A stretch of 64,000 bases of DNA. Source: Paramecium sonneborni. Taxonomy: Eukaryota > Ciliophora > Oligohymenophorea > Peniculida > Parameciidae. The notes beneath the pieces were generated by a model. That model had not been told where the DNA came from, did not search any database, and saw only the letters and a list, made by a program, of their open reading frames with translations. Shown one piece after another: positions 13,229 through 25,703 of the stretch (positions within the stretch are counted from its first letter, which is position 1; every line of letters starts with the position of its first letter). Position numbers and translations under genes: made by a program. The stretch covers positions 1 through 64,000 of the forward strand of contig CAJJDN010000071.1 in NCBI GenBank assembly GCA_905182985.1, read 5' to 3'.

Positions 13229-13397
13229 TTAATAAAAATAATAGTTTGAAAGATGGATATTAAAAGATTAACGTTAATTCACTGAAACCTGGATATGGTC
13301 TGGATTTGGATAAAATATAATAATAATGATATTGCTTGTGTGTTAATCTCATATTTTTGAAGAAATTCATATATTCAGAATAATTTAATTATTAAAA

Positions 13398-15483
13398 ATG
13401 GAATAAGTTTCTATTAATTTTGAATCATTAGACTAGGAAATTTTAGCAGCTGTTTTTCCTAAATAAAAAGCACACCTCATTTGTGAAGAAGATAATTTAT
13501 TAGGTCATGTAGATTCATTATTTGAATAAATAATGGTGGTGGATAGTCATTCTTAACTTACTATTGAGGATTTTAAATTGAATTGCACATTGAGTATTAT
13601 ATCTTTCTATCATAGTTAGAAATTCATTGCAGGACCTCATACAACTTATGAAAAATTTAATCTAAAAATACATCAAAAGCAAATGCACAATTGACAGAAT
13701 ATAATATGCTGTTGATTTTTTAACTGTTCTAAAAGATTTATATGAAATTGTAATACTAATATTAGGAGATTGTTTAGAAGAACAAAATTAAATATTTTAA
13801 GAATTGTTAAAAAAATATTTGGATAATGAAGAATTTCGAATTAAAGCTAAAAATAAAAAAGATATTAATTTTTTTGGGCTCCAACACATGAATCATGTTT
13901 TTACTAAAGATACACTTAAATAGATCATTAAAATAAGCCATCATTATCTTACTAATCATGATTCTCAAGCTTTAGAAGATAAATTAGTGGTTTATAACTC
14001 TCATCTTAATATTTTAGTTAGAATATTTGCATCAGCTATTGACATGAATTAATAAGACATAATTTGTTTAAATAAAAATCATATTTTTTGGAGAGAAATT
14101 AAGGCAATATCAATATATACAAAACTAAGTTAAAACTCAGAATAAATATCTAAATCATATTACAATTTTATGAAATCAATAAGAATAGGACATGCTATCT
14201 TTTTAAAGAAATCAAAAGTTAAGAATTCTTTTATGAGAGACATAATATTTATTTCTTCATCAATTTGGTATTTTGTATTAGATGGGAGAGCAAAATTAAG
14301 AGCAATGGAACACATGTGTGATATGTAAGTAGAGAGTGCGATGAGTGTTATGGGTATGGTTGAAAAACCTGGTATAAAACATCTAATTGAATTTGGAATC
14401 ACATCAATAAAGCATAATATAAAAATCTATATTGATCCAGTTGTTTCGCCTATAACTTTAAAATAAATGAATAAATAATTCGAATAAGGAATTTTAAATA
14501 CAATTACTAAAGAACCTTTGGAATATGTTAATAAATCTATACATTACGATGTCAAACAGCATAAATCAATAATGGCAAAAGATAAAACCAAGTTAAGAAT
14601 AAGAATACTCTGTTCAAAATCTTTAGTGAAAATTAACGAATTTTAATAAAGTTTTTTATCTCAATTTACAAATGAAACTTTGAATTATGAGACATATGAA
14701 ACTATCATTATTCATTTCCATGGTGGAGGTTTTATCTCAATGTCATCATCAAGTCATTAAAATTACACCAGAGAGTAATCACTTTCTTTAAATTAGATGG
14801 GCTAATTAATTAGGAATTCCTATTTTTTCTGTTGATTATAGTTTAGCTCCAAAATATCGATATCCTTAAGCAGTTGATGATTGCTGGCAAGCTTATCATT
14901 GGATCTTAAATCATCTACAATATCACTTTAATATAAAGCCAAAGAAAATAATTTTAGCTGGTGATTCAGCTGGAGGCAACCTCTGTTGTGCATTAACTGG
15001 ATTAGCTATTAAATTTGATATTAAAGTACCTGACGGACTTTTATTATCTTACCCTGTACTTGATTTAAAAATGAAATATTCTCCAAGCCATATGCATGGA
15101 CTAGATGATTTCCTTTTAAATCATACATTAATGGATATTTGTATTGATGCTTATACAAATCATCCTGCAAGTTATGAATTTGATCCTTTTAGAAGTCCCA
15201 ATCATTTTAGTGATGAAGTAAAACTTACTGTACATTTAAGATAATATCTAAATTTCCTCCAGTTAGAATTTTGGTTGGCTCAAAAGATCCATTACTAGAT
15301 CATACACATAGATTAGCCCATTCTTTAATTAAAAATTAAAGAAATGTGAAAATTATTGTATATGAAGGCATGTCTCATGGGTTTCTTAGCTTTTATATGT
15401 TAGGAGGAATGAAAGAATCATCAAAATGTATTGAAGATTCAATAGTATGTCTAAAAGAATTGATTCATTTAAAAAAATATTGA
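13398..15483 (+). CDS. Hormone-sensitive-lipase homologue (neutral acylglycerol/cholesteryl ester lipase family)
   Basis: Predicted 672 aa after removing introns of 22 nt (13594-13615), 22 nt (14775-14796) and 23 nt (15218-15240, AAG acceptor). The N-terminal ~400 residues match the HSL N-terminal domain (AVDFLTVLKDLYEIVILILGD). The catalytic half has HGGGF (oxyanion hole), VDYSLAPKYRYPQ, GDSAGGNL with the nucleophile Ser, VGSKDPLLDH with a candidate Asp and GMSHGF with the catalytic His. The full set suggests an active cytosolic lipase on stored acylglycerols or sterol esters. The regulatory phosphorylation loop of animal HSL is not evident. Confidence 0.92.
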
Positions 15484-15536
15484 TATAAGAAATAAAACTG
15501 AAATACACAATTATAAAATTATTATTAAAAGTATAT

Positions 15537-16676
15537 TCAACAATCACATGCTTCACTTAAACATTCACATTCATAACAATAACTTGAGCCTGATGATGAT
15601 TTATTCTATTTCTTTTTATTATTCTTCTTTTCTTTATCCTTTAATGGTGCTGCAGTTTATGTTGGAAGTGCTTTTGGAATAAAATCTTTTACTTCCTCTT
15701 GACCCTAATCTTAAAATATAATTTCACCTTTGGCACTTTAAATTCAACCCTTTCCCTTTGTTTTCCATAAATTGGTTTCTCACTCTTCTATTTTTCTTAG
15801 GGTTTTTTTGGATGTTTTAATTAATAAGGATGTACTATATTAGGTGTTTCATATTTCGCCCATTCTTCTTCTGGTGGTTTAGGACGATATTTCTCTATTT
15901 TAGGCTATTTGATAGGTTTTTGCTCTTTTTATTTTTTTACTTCAGGTAATTTTTCTACTTTTGGAACTGGTAGAGGTTGAATTGGACATTCGAGAATGTG
16001 CTCAGGTAATGGTATTTCTTTTTCATTTTAATCTTTTTTTTTTTGTGGTTTATCTTTATATTTTTTTTCAGGTATTTCTTCTTTCTTTATTATAACTCTT
16101 TCATAATCAGAATCTGATGATCCAGAAGAACTATATACAAAATTTATTCTTCTCATTCTTGGATCATGGTATATAATTTAATCATAAAATGGTGTTGTAT
16201 CACTCTTCTTTTTTCTTTTTCTATTTCTTATTAAATTAAAATTATTTAATAATACATCTTTATTTCAATATTTTTCTTAGGAATCAATTTTTTTACACAA
16301 TCACAATCTGAATTTGAATTCCCTAATTCACAGCTACTATTTTCACTCACACTATCACTTCTAACTTTTAAAAATATTTATTGAGTATTTTTATCTTTAT
16401 TTAAAAATCGTTTGCCTTCCAAAGGACGATCAATCCTAACTTTTACAGGTTTATTATTCTATTAATTTTTCTCGACTAAATTTTAAAAAATTAATACTTG
16501 TCTTTATTGAATTTTCTTTGTTTTTGCTCTAAAGATAATTAGGAGGGTTTTTTTTCCCATCAAATTCAAGTGGTAAAGGATAATCTATTACACTTGAAAC
16601 AATAATTACTCACTTATGTTGAATTATCATCAACATTCTTTAACTATTTCTCTCCACTCCCATTAATTTTTTTCAT
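15537..16676 (-). CDS. Charged unknown protein with Cys-rich C-terminus
   Basis: Predicted 346 aa, built from five exons with introns at 16585-16609 (25 nt), 16476-16497 (22 nt), 16227-16255 (29 nt, AAG acceptor) and 15705-15727 (23 nt, GTG donor). It is very rich in Lys, Glu and Pro, with the repeated style EKLPEVKK / PKIEKYRPKPPEEEWAKY in the middle. A Ser/Asp patch SSSGSSDSD lies near the centre. The last residues are Cys-rich: SSYCYECECLSEACDC. There is no signal peptide or membrane segment. No family recognised. Its stop lies 53 bp from the convergent lipase stop. Confidence 0.7.
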
Positions 16677-17090
16677 AACAGAATATTTAAAATTAAATTT
16701 TAAAGTTTTTAATATAAAATTTTCTACCAAAAAAAACGAATTCTCTGTTATTGATTATCATATTATAGTATTAAATATTTTCATATTCTTTAAAAAATAG
16801 TTGTAAAGGAAATACTTAGGTCAATAGAAATTTTTATTTGAATAGAACTTTTTGTTAGATTTGGTATTCATAAAATTGCAATGGCAATAATTAAATAATT
16901 AATACTTTAAACCAACTGTCTAAAAAATAAGGTTATTTAGGCTTCATTCTCAATTTCTTCATATATTTATGTGATCATATTCATATCAATACCTCATTCA
17001 AAGATTGTTACAATATTTAGATTAATAGATTGTACAAATTTTATAAATATATATTGTAAATTAAGGCAATTTTAAATATTAAATATATTT
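16677..17090. other. AT-rich intergenic spacer
   Basis: 414 bp between the start of the charged protein and the stop of the first small membrane protein. I see no conserved peptide, RNA gene or repeat in it. Confidence 0.5.
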
Positions 17091-17474
17091 TCAATTAGGC
17101 AAAAGCCTTTCTCTCAAAATGTTCTTTTTTTTTTCAGTATTGTGCCAAGAAAAAATATACACTAAGATTAAACTAACTATTATTGGAAAAAACCAAAGAA
17201 TAGTTAAATAAATTGTCAGCCAGCAATATCGAAAATGAATAAAAATATACACTGAAAACAATAGCACAGGAATAGTTAATAGAAAGCCTCCCCAGCAAAA
17301 GTTTTCTCCATCTCTACAAAGATAACATTTTTTTTTTGGTTTTTCATTATTAATTATTGATAATGCGTATTGTTATTTTTAAGGTTGATCAATAGATAGT
17401 TGAGATGATTCAATAATCTTAATTTCTGTTCCATTATCTGGCTCCTTTTAAATTTTCAAAAAATTATCTTCCAT
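17091..17474 (-). CDS. Small two-pass membrane protein, paralogue A
   Basis: Predicted 127 aa, intronless, starting MEDNFLKIQKEPDNGTEI. A hydrophilic N-terminal half is followed by a CYLC...ENFCWGG cysteine motif, then two hydrophobic segments (FLLTIPVLLFSVYIFI and LWFFPIIVSLILVYIF) and a basic tail ending RERLLPN. The same plan, SWH..T.KKKNI.RERLLP tail and LSIDQ motif occur in the gene at 18251-18640, so the two are tandem paralogues. The dileucine-type ERLLP tail could be a sorting signal (inference). No named family recognised. Confidence 0.75.
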
Positions 17475-18250
17475 TATTTATAATTAATTACTATTATTAA
17501 AATACAATAAATATCAAAGAGAATCTATGGAGGAAAATTTAAGTGTTAAAACGACAATAGCACTCTATTTTTTTTAGAATTAAAATTAAAATATTGATTA
17601 TTTAAAATAAAAAGTAATCACTAAACAACTTTGAAATTTTAAAGATTTCCTCATTTTAAGTTGAAAAAATTAATAATGTCTTTAGTGGAAAACCTTTCTT
17701 TTATTTTTGCTATTTTGATATTAACTTCAATATGCATTACAATATCAATTCGGATATCATAAGAAAAAACACTGGTGATTTGTTTGTGAAGATTTATTTC
17801 TTTGTTAGATTATACTTAATTATTTAACATAAAATTTTGATACTTAATTTGGCATAATTTACAAGATAATTGATCAATATTAGTTGATTTAGCAATTTAA
17901 ACTTGACATTTGAGTTAAGAATCTAAAAATAAAGATTGAAATCTTAGCAAAAATCAAATTTTCAAAATAATTTAGAATATAAAATTTTGTTTTTGAAAAA
18001 ACAATCGCTGTAAGTTTTCTTCATAGTATATGATAATGATCGAAAATTGTTATTTGATTGATGAATTAGAATTTTTTCCTATAACCAAAAAGAATAATTG
18101 TTTGAGATTTCTTTATTGTTATTGTTTTATCTCTAAGAAGAAGAATTCTTGAAAATCTAAAAGTATTTAAGCCTTACATTACTTTGGCTGTAATAATTGA
18201 ATTATAATAATATATGTTTATGTTTATTTAAATAATAACAATTTAGCTCA
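17475..18250. other. Spacer between the tandem paralogues
   Basis: 776 bp of AT-rich sequence. I looked for a decayed third copy of the flanking small membrane protein (tail motif ERLLP, CxxC block) and found none. Nothing else is recognisable. Confidence 0.45.
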
Positions 18251-18640
18251 TCAATCTGGTAACAGCCTCTCTCGCTAAATGTTCTTTTGTTTTTTAGTAT
18301 AGTGCCAAGAAAATCTAAAAATTAGGATAAAACATATTGCATCTAGAATAAGCAAGAAAATTGATGGAAAGTTTGAAGTTTTAAACGGATCTCTATAACA
18401 TAATAGAAAAGCAGAGAGAAGGACCACGAAACAGCATGCTAATAATATGAAACGACCAAAGCAAAAGTTTTTTCCATTGAAGCAAAAATCGCAATCATTT
18501 TTTGGTTCTTCAGAATTAGTTATAGATAGCGCTTTTATTGTTTATTCTTTAGTTTGATCGATTGAAAGTTTGGATTAGTCAATTAAATTAATTTCAGATT
18601 TGTTTAGAGGTCCATCTATATTCAAAAGATTCTCTTCCAT
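18251..18640 (-). CDS. Small two-pass membrane protein, paralogue B
   Basis: Predicted 129 aa, intronless, starting MEENLLNIDGPLNKSEI. It shares with the upstream copy the LSIDQ motif, the Cys pair before the first membrane span (CDFCFNGKNFCFG), two hydrophobic spans, SWHYTKKQKNI and a C-terminal RERLLPD. Sequence between the motifs is well diverged, so the duplication is not recent. Function unknown. Confidence 0.75.
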
Positions 18641-19394
18641 TATTATTGATAATTAATTATTTTTAATTACATACATTCAGTCTCACGAAGAAAAAATATA
18701 AGAATAAAATTGATGACGCCTTAATGGTGGGATAAAAACCTGATAATCTAACCAATTTATGTGTAATAAGTGAAAATTTTATGAAAAACAAAGGTGTATA
18801 AAGAGAATGTCTAAAAAATTAGAATTGAAAATATTTATGTATATTATAAACAATATTTTGAAAAGCACAAGAACTATATATAATAATATATAGGTAAAAA
18901 TAATATATAAAAATTATAAATTCCTTAAGCATAGGTTTCAAGTTAAAATTATTCTACTATGCTATAATAAATACATATAGAAACATTAAAACTATGAATC
19001 AATAACTGGTGTCTGGTTTGTTTTAGCAGTATATTGTCTAGATGTGAAATAAGGAATAAAATCATAATTTGATTTTAAGGTATTACTAAATAGTTTCATA
19101 AATAAGTATTAGAAAAGCAAACAGAGAGGAAAAGGTAGGTCTAAGAAAGAAAATAAGATCAACGAGAATTCTGGTTTGAAGTACCAATAATTGAAAAGCA
19201 ATATAATGGAAATTTTGTTAAATCAAATGAAAAACAAAATTATTTATATTTAGATTGAATCAAAAAAATATTAAGAAGTAAAAAATTTTATGTATGATAA
19301 TAATTTAATAATTTTAAATAAAAAAAGCTTCTTAAATTTATTTCATTAATATACTTTGTTTGGAGCCAAAATAGATTGATATATTATTAAAATA
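18641..19394. other. AT-rich intergenic region
   Basis: 754 bp upstream of both the small membrane protein (-) and the condensin gene (+). No coding frame with recognisable content and no repeat noticed. It presumably contains the two divergent promoters. Confidence 0.5.
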
Positions 19395-21368
19395 ATGAAA
19401 AAGAATAAACAAGTTTCAGCCAAATCTCAGTATTTAAAAAAGAAAAAAGAAATGCCAAGTGGAGTGGATGATTTAGCAACACATGAAGAGAATGACATTC
19501 ATAGTTTTCATTAGCTGAAATAATCTCAGAATCCAAAATTTTAACAAATTTCTATAAAAGAAGGAGATTATAGTTCAAGTGAGGATGAAGGAGAACTCAA
19601 GAATAGAGATGACCCAGATGAATAATCACGTTTTGTATTAGGGTTAATCTAAAAGAATGTAATAATAATATTATGAAAATAGAGAGTTAATGAAAAAAAT
19701 TCATTTGAGATTCCTATGATCAATATTAAAGATCTAAATGCATTTAAATGTAAGTAAATGTTCATTTTTTAGAAATTGAATAAGGAGATGCTTGGAAACA
19801 TATTTCCGCTTCATTAGATGCAGGATCAAAAATTTATGGATTTAGAGTAGATTTAGTTCATTAAAATACATTTAAAGTTCTTGGAGGTTTACATAGAACT
19901 TAGATAAATGATAAATAAAATTAAGAAGAATAATAAGAATATGAACAAGAATAATTGAGAAAAAAAAAATTATAAAACACAGGAGGAGAGAATACATTAG
20001 AAAAAAATCAAGCAAATATAGATACAAATAAATATGATTTAGAGTTTGAAATAGATCCTTTATTTTAATAAACATCAGCAAAATTTGATGAAGCAGGAGC
20101 AAAAGGTTTATTGATGAACAATTTAACAATAAATGAAAATTTGATGCTTGCATTAGATTCTGATGTGTTGCCTATTAAACCTGTATTTAGTTCTTTGAAT
20201 ATTGAAAGTAACATATTAAATATGACAATAGAATATAAGTCATTTATGAAGAACTTACATAATTTAAGATTATGTCCAGAATTAACTGAATTTAGAGAAA
20301 ATATGTTTTAAAAAGGTCAAAATATAATTGAAATTAAGTAGAATTCTTCATTTGCTAATGTAATGGATCCTATAGCTATAAATATGGACTTTCATTAAGA
20401 AGATTATAATTTTGATAATATTCCAGATGAAATTATGGATGAATAAGCATCAATTCTTTCAGGAAATTAAGTGTAAAATGTTTTGGTCGAACAATAATAA
20501 TAAAGTGGAAACAAATTCTCTTAAAATAAATTCAATATTTTAAATTTTGAATAAGCTGCAGCCAATATTGGAACAGGAAAAGTATTTGAAAATGAGAAAG
20601 AATAAGTTGCTTGGATGGCTTTAGATATGAATCAATAACCGAAGAAAAAAATTATAAGTTAATTAAATGAAAAAACAAAAAAGAATAAAACCAAAAAGAA
20701 AAATGGTTTATTGTTTAATTTTGATTTTGAAGATGATGATGAAAATTTAGATAGATAAACAATTCTTTAAAGAAAAGATAAAGAAAATTATTGTAATAAC
20801 AAAGATACGATGACTTAATTATATCTATTACCTAAATCATATTAAATAGACAGATAGGAGTAATTATTAAAATTTAATAAATTTAGTTTATGTCAACCAT
20901 TTTAAATTTCAAAATTACCTAAATGGGATGAAGAAGTACAGGATTAACCAATATTATAAAATGATAATTTTGATTTTGGTGGAGGAGATGAAGATCCTCA
21001 ACCATAAATACCATAATTAAACACGGCATTTAACTCAGCATATAAAAATAATAATAATTTATAAGGAAAATTGAATATACCTATAAAAGAATTAAAGACT
21101 TAAGTTTGGCAAAATTTAGAATAAAAAATACCTGTATATAATATTTATTAATATTTAGTTAACAACAGAAAATTCAGGTTTAGAATTTAACGAGATTAAT
21201 AAAATACTCCCTAATATTTTAAAAATTCCTGTTTCAAAAGGTAGGGTTTCTATTCAAACTTGTTTTGTTACAATGTTACATTTAGCTAATGAATAGGGCT
21301 TAAAATTTATTCAAAATGAAACTGAAAATGATTTCGTTATCCAAAGAGAAATCATGACATAATAATGA
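19395..21368 (+). CDS. Condensin subunit 2 (CAP-H/Barren, kleisin)
   Basis: Predicted 633 aa with introns of 24 nt (19659-19682), 23 nt (19750-19772) and 25 nt (21134-21158). The N-terminal kleisin block DAGSKIYGFRVDLVHQNTFKVLGGLHRT is diagnostic of CAP-H. Further matches are the acidic LLFNFDFEDDDENLDR region, the central NDNFDFGGGDEDPQP block and the C-terminal winged-helix-like part (IPVSKGRVSIQTCFVTMLHLANEQGL). CAP-H bridges the SMC2/SMC4 heads of condensin and acts in chromosome compaction and segregation. In ciliates this would be expected in the micronucleus, macronucleus or both; sequence alone does not say. The next gene starts 29 bp after its TGA. Confidence 0.9.
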
Positions 21369-21397
21369 TGATTTTTTCTAATATTTTATAATAAATA

Positions 21398-23923
21398 ATG
21401 TAATTTAAACAAATCAATTCTGAAGAGTTCAATGAATAAAAAGCTTTAGATTACTTGGAATTAAAAAATTAAAGTCTCTAACAAACTCTTTTAGAAGATC
21501 CTAAAATAGCTCGTTATCTTGATTTTGCAGATTACTTGTTAAGTTATCATTTTTAATAGACTATACATAAGAAAGCACATGAAAGATTATTGGTAGAAAT
21601 GTTTAATACAGACTATATACTTTCAAAACTGTATGGATTAGAATTGCATAAAATAAAAGAATACTTCGTTAAATTTGGGAATAAGATAAAAATTCCTGGA
21701 TTTGTGTTATTACTTTTGAAATTGATCTAATTTTAATTAGAAGAAGTGCCTTATATGATAAATGGATTAAGAGAGCTGGCTGAAAAAATAGCTTAAAATG
21801 GAATAATCACATTTGAATAATTTGTTGCATATTATATGTCATGTAGTGAGAATGATGAACAAGACAATATATAACATGCCTATTATAAAATAACAGAAAG
21901 CAAAACTTAAGACACAATGTATCATAAACATGAGATATAAAAAGTACTGGAAATTATATTTTTCTTCTTAGGCAATTTATACAAGATCGATCTAAAAAAT
22001 AGCATTGTTAGAAGAAAATTAACCATAAATATATTTACTAGGGACTGATTTTTAAATTCATAAAGAAATAAAACTAGATAATCATGATACTCATTATATC
22101 ATATTAGATTTCGATTTTGCAGAGAATATAAAAGAATTTTGTTGTAGTCTGTCTAACAATCATATTTTATTTTTGAGTTTTGTAATTGAATTTTTAATAT
22201 TAGATGGATTAATTACACAATAATAAATTGGTACAATGTGAATACTTATTAACTAAAATTTAATATCTCTAAATGCTAGATCATTGGGGATCAGTTACAA
22301 CTAATTAACAATTGATATTATGGCATCCAAAAACTCACTAATAAACTAGAGTGCCTATTTAGTTATAAGGAGGGAAGATATAAAGTATAATTGAGCTTTC
22401 AAAAAATGAAATGATTTGTTTGTAAACTGATTTAAAAAGAGTTCACATTTTCAATCCAAAATTTGAGTAATTAATAGTTATCTAGGATTCACTACTTATT
22501 CAGACGTAATTATATCATAATTAATTAATTTTTAGATTTATATTCTACGAAGCAGGATAATGTTTTTATTCAATTAATTTTACTCATAAAATTCAAAAAT
22601 GGTTGATTGAGGAAAATGGAGTAGATTATACTAAAGATAAAACTATCTAAATTTGTAAACCAGAATATACAGTTCTTGCGATTGGTTTTGTTTAAGACTT
22701 ATTAGTAACTTATGATTCAAGTAATTAAATTAGAGTATTTGATACTGAAGATTTTAGAAAGTTAACTACTTATAAAAAAATACTAAAACCTACTAATCAT
22801 ATGAAAATTATTGAAATTAATAAATATTAATTCATAATCGTTGGCAATAGAATAAGTTCATTTGAAATATAAGTTAGAATTGAAGAAAAATAATTATCAA
22901 ATAAAGATGAACTTGAATAGCATAATGATGATTTTGAAACTTAAATGAAATCAACCAAGCTCTTAATGTCATAAATTTTGAAGAATCAACCATAAGTTGT
23001 TAATTTTAGAGGAACTAAACATTAGGATTAAATGTAAATATAAAATTGAATTAAGAGAGTCAATATTAGAATAGATTAAAGGTGCCAAAAGTCAATTACT
23101 TCCAAAAATAAAGGTGAAAGAAGCGCATCATTATACTGAATTGCCAGATGAATATATAAGAGATAAAATTGAAGAAATAGAAAAGAATATATATGCAAAT
23201 AAACTTTTAAAAGATAGAATACATCAAGCAACTGAACCTTTTTTAGAACAATAACCAGATCCTATAGATCCTAAAATTTTATAAAAGTTACAGCCTTTGT
23301 AATAAGGATTTTAGAAAATAGATCATAAACATAATCAATCCGAATAAAATGCTTCCAAGATTCAATCTGTTAGATAATTATAAAAGTAATTGTTGATTCA
23401 TGAAGTTTTTAGCAATAGTAAAGCAAAAAAGAAACTTGATATTCTAAATTTCGATCTATAAGAAAAATCAATCAGAATGAAAATAGACCCTTTATTAGAT
23501 ACAGATACAAATTTCTTATTTAAATAATTAAAAGATGATTATTTAAATGTTCAATCTAAAAAATCTACAAAAACATAATCATTATGTTATGAATCTAGAT
23601 ATGAATATTAAACATAGAGAGGAAAACTAAAAAAATAATTATTTTCTACCTAATATAAAACAAAAGGATAAAAAATAAAAACAATTCAATCAATATAACC
23701 TACTAATTAGACAATGAATTAAACAAGTGTTTTATCAAGAACTACAAGAAATAGTCGTAATACAACTAATCAATTTTATTAATTATAAAAGAATGATTAA
23801 CCTCCTCCAATTCCACTAGAATGTATACCCTAAATGGAGAAGGTCAAACTTTTTTATAATGAAGCTGTAAAGGCAATGAATTATTTAAAGGAATAAAATC
23901 AATTTTTGTGTTTTGACTCTTGA
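21398..23923 (+). CDS. WD40-like repeat protein with Gln/Lys-rich C-terminus
   Basis: Predicted 817 aa with introns of 28 nt (21944-21971), 22 nt (22182-22203) and 22 nt (23034-23055). The N-terminal part is helical and includes GIITFEQFVAYYM, reminiscent of an EF-hand-like segment. The middle contains beta-propeller-like repeats (for example ICKPEYTVLAIGFVQDLLVTYDSS and IRVFDTEDFRKL). The last third is polar and Gln/Lys/Thr-rich. An EF-hand plus WD40 plan occurs in ciliary proteins such as WDR49/CFAP337, but I cannot establish orthology. No catalytic motif. Confidence 0.65.
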
Positions 23924-24198
23924 TTTATAATAACAATAAATTAATTAAATTTTTATTTAAATGAAAATAGAAACATAAAATTGATTAATTAATTGATTTG
24001 TTCAAATGTATACATTATATTTGTAATTTACATAAGCATTTACTAATATTGATTTCTGAACCATATATGTATGGTCCATTTCTTCATTAATTTCGATGTA
24101 GATTATTAATTAATTCATTCTTGTAATAGCACTTAACTTTTAATTTATTCTTTTATTTCTACTTCAATAATATTTTTATCAACAAAAAAACTGAATCT

Positions 24199-24914
24199 AT
24201 GAAGAAATTAGTTTTGATTCGTCACGGAGAAAGCATCTTAAATAAAACAAATTAATTTGGTGGATGGTTGGATGTGGATTTATCAACTAAAGGAATCAAG
24301 GAGGCTTAGAATGCAGCAATTTTATTATAATAAAATAATCATAACTTCCATGCAATTCACACCTCATGTTTAAAAAGATCCATCAAATCAGCAAATATCA
24401 TGTTGGAAACCATGAATTCTCTCTGGGTTTCTTAAAAAAGTAGTTGGCGTTTAAATGAAAGACATTATGGAATTCTTTAAGGCATGAACAAAAAAGATGC
24501 TTCATTAAAATATGGAGAGGAATAAATCAAATAATGGAGAAGATCATATTCATAAAGACCTCCTCCATCTGTAGATGGTAAAAGTGAAAGTCTTGAAGAT
24601 GTAACAATCAGAGTCAGATCATACTGGGAAGATTGCATTGCAAAAGATGTCATTTAAAATAAGTAGGTTCTTGTAGTTGCTCATAGCAATTCATTACGAG
24701 CTTTATTGTGTATAATAAAAAAGCTATCTGAATAATGTAAATCATCTTTCTTATAATAGAATTGCTATAATTAAATATTCCTACTGCTACTCCTTTGATT
24801 CTTTTATTTAATGATAGACTGCAATACTAAGATGAATATTATTTAGGAAATTAAGAATTAATCAAGTAGAAAATTAAATAAGTGGCAGATCAAGGCTCTC
24901 TCAAATCTAAATGA
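24199..24914 (+). CDS. gpmA: 2,3-bisphosphoglycerate-dependent phosphoglycerate mutase
   Basis: Predicted 230 aa after a 23-nt intron (24737-24759). It interconverts 3- and 2-phosphoglycerate in glycolysis and gluconeogenesis. The catalytic phospho-His lies in VLIRHGES (His9). The substrate-binding series follows: FGGWLDVDLSTKG, TSCLKRSIKSA, SSWRLNERHYGILQGMNKKD, KYGEEQIKQWRRSY and RPPP, with the second catalytic His in VVAHSNSLRALL. Length and motifs match the cofactor-dependent enzyme, and all residues expected in the active site are visible. The symbol is the bacterial one for the same enzyme family. Confidence 0.95.
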
Positions 24915-25063
24915 TATTAAAATGACAACAAACAGTATTTCATTCTATATAAAAAATTCAATTTTTGCAAATATATTAAATCTGTAAAAATATTATAATT
25001 TTAGTTTGTAATTCTTTTTTGATGAAATAAACACTGTCGTCATTAAGTTGAAACATTTTTGTA

Positions 25064-25324
25064 TCAACTCCCAAAAGGCCTATATTTAGCTTATCCCACT
25101 GTGGCAGCACATTTACTGCAATGTTATATTACATCTTTGCAGTCATTCTTGCAAAATGGAACAAAAGCGAATGGGAAACATAATAGAAGTAAGAGTACAG
25201 CACAAATGTATGTATAATTTCCATTCTAATAAGCTACTAAGGTTTCAGATTTCTAACGACAAGCAGGACAGTCAATGAAAATTGGATTCCTATAATCATC
25301 AGCTGATGATGGAAATACAAACAT
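25064..25324 (-). CDS. LITAF-domain zinc-ribbon membrane protein
   Basis: Predicted 86 aa, intronless from the chosen ATG. The LITAF domain shows an N-terminal CPAC knuckle, a central hydrophobic segment (YICAVLLLLLCFPFAFVPFC) that inserts as a membrane hairpin, and a C-terminal HCSKCAATVG knuckle. LITAF/CDIP proteins sit on the cytosolic face of late endosomes and lysosomes. The N-terminal leader is very short compared with animal LITAF, so an extra 5' exon upstream of 25324 is possible. TGA stop at 25064. Confidence 0.85.
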
Positions 25325-25703
25325 TGATTAAACCTCTAAAGGTTAGTCTAATTAACTTTAGTTTAATATTAATAAGACAGATTTTTTTTATCCTTTATAT
25401 GAGTCTAATAATTTAATTTTAAATTACTATTGTATGTATCTTAAGTTTATTATGAATCCCCAGATTTTTATAAGGACTAACAACTAATCTATGAGTTTTT
25501 TAGCATTATAAAATGTAATAAATAATGTTTAATTAATTGATTTAATTTTGGTTGATTTATAAATATTTTTTATAAGGCATTTAAATTAAGTTACTTATAT
25601 TTTAGAGAAATTCTTAATCTATCATTATATTAGTATCTATCCTAAAATTTGATAACAATGACTTGAAGAAAACTTAAATTATTATTTAATTAATTTTTCA
25701 GTT
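25325..25703. other. Intergenic region between divergent genes
   Basis: 379 bp between the LITAF start (-) and the B-box-like gene start (+). It may hold a short 5' exon of the LITAF gene, but no convincing ATG plus splice pair was found. Otherwise nothing recognisable. Confidence 0.4.
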
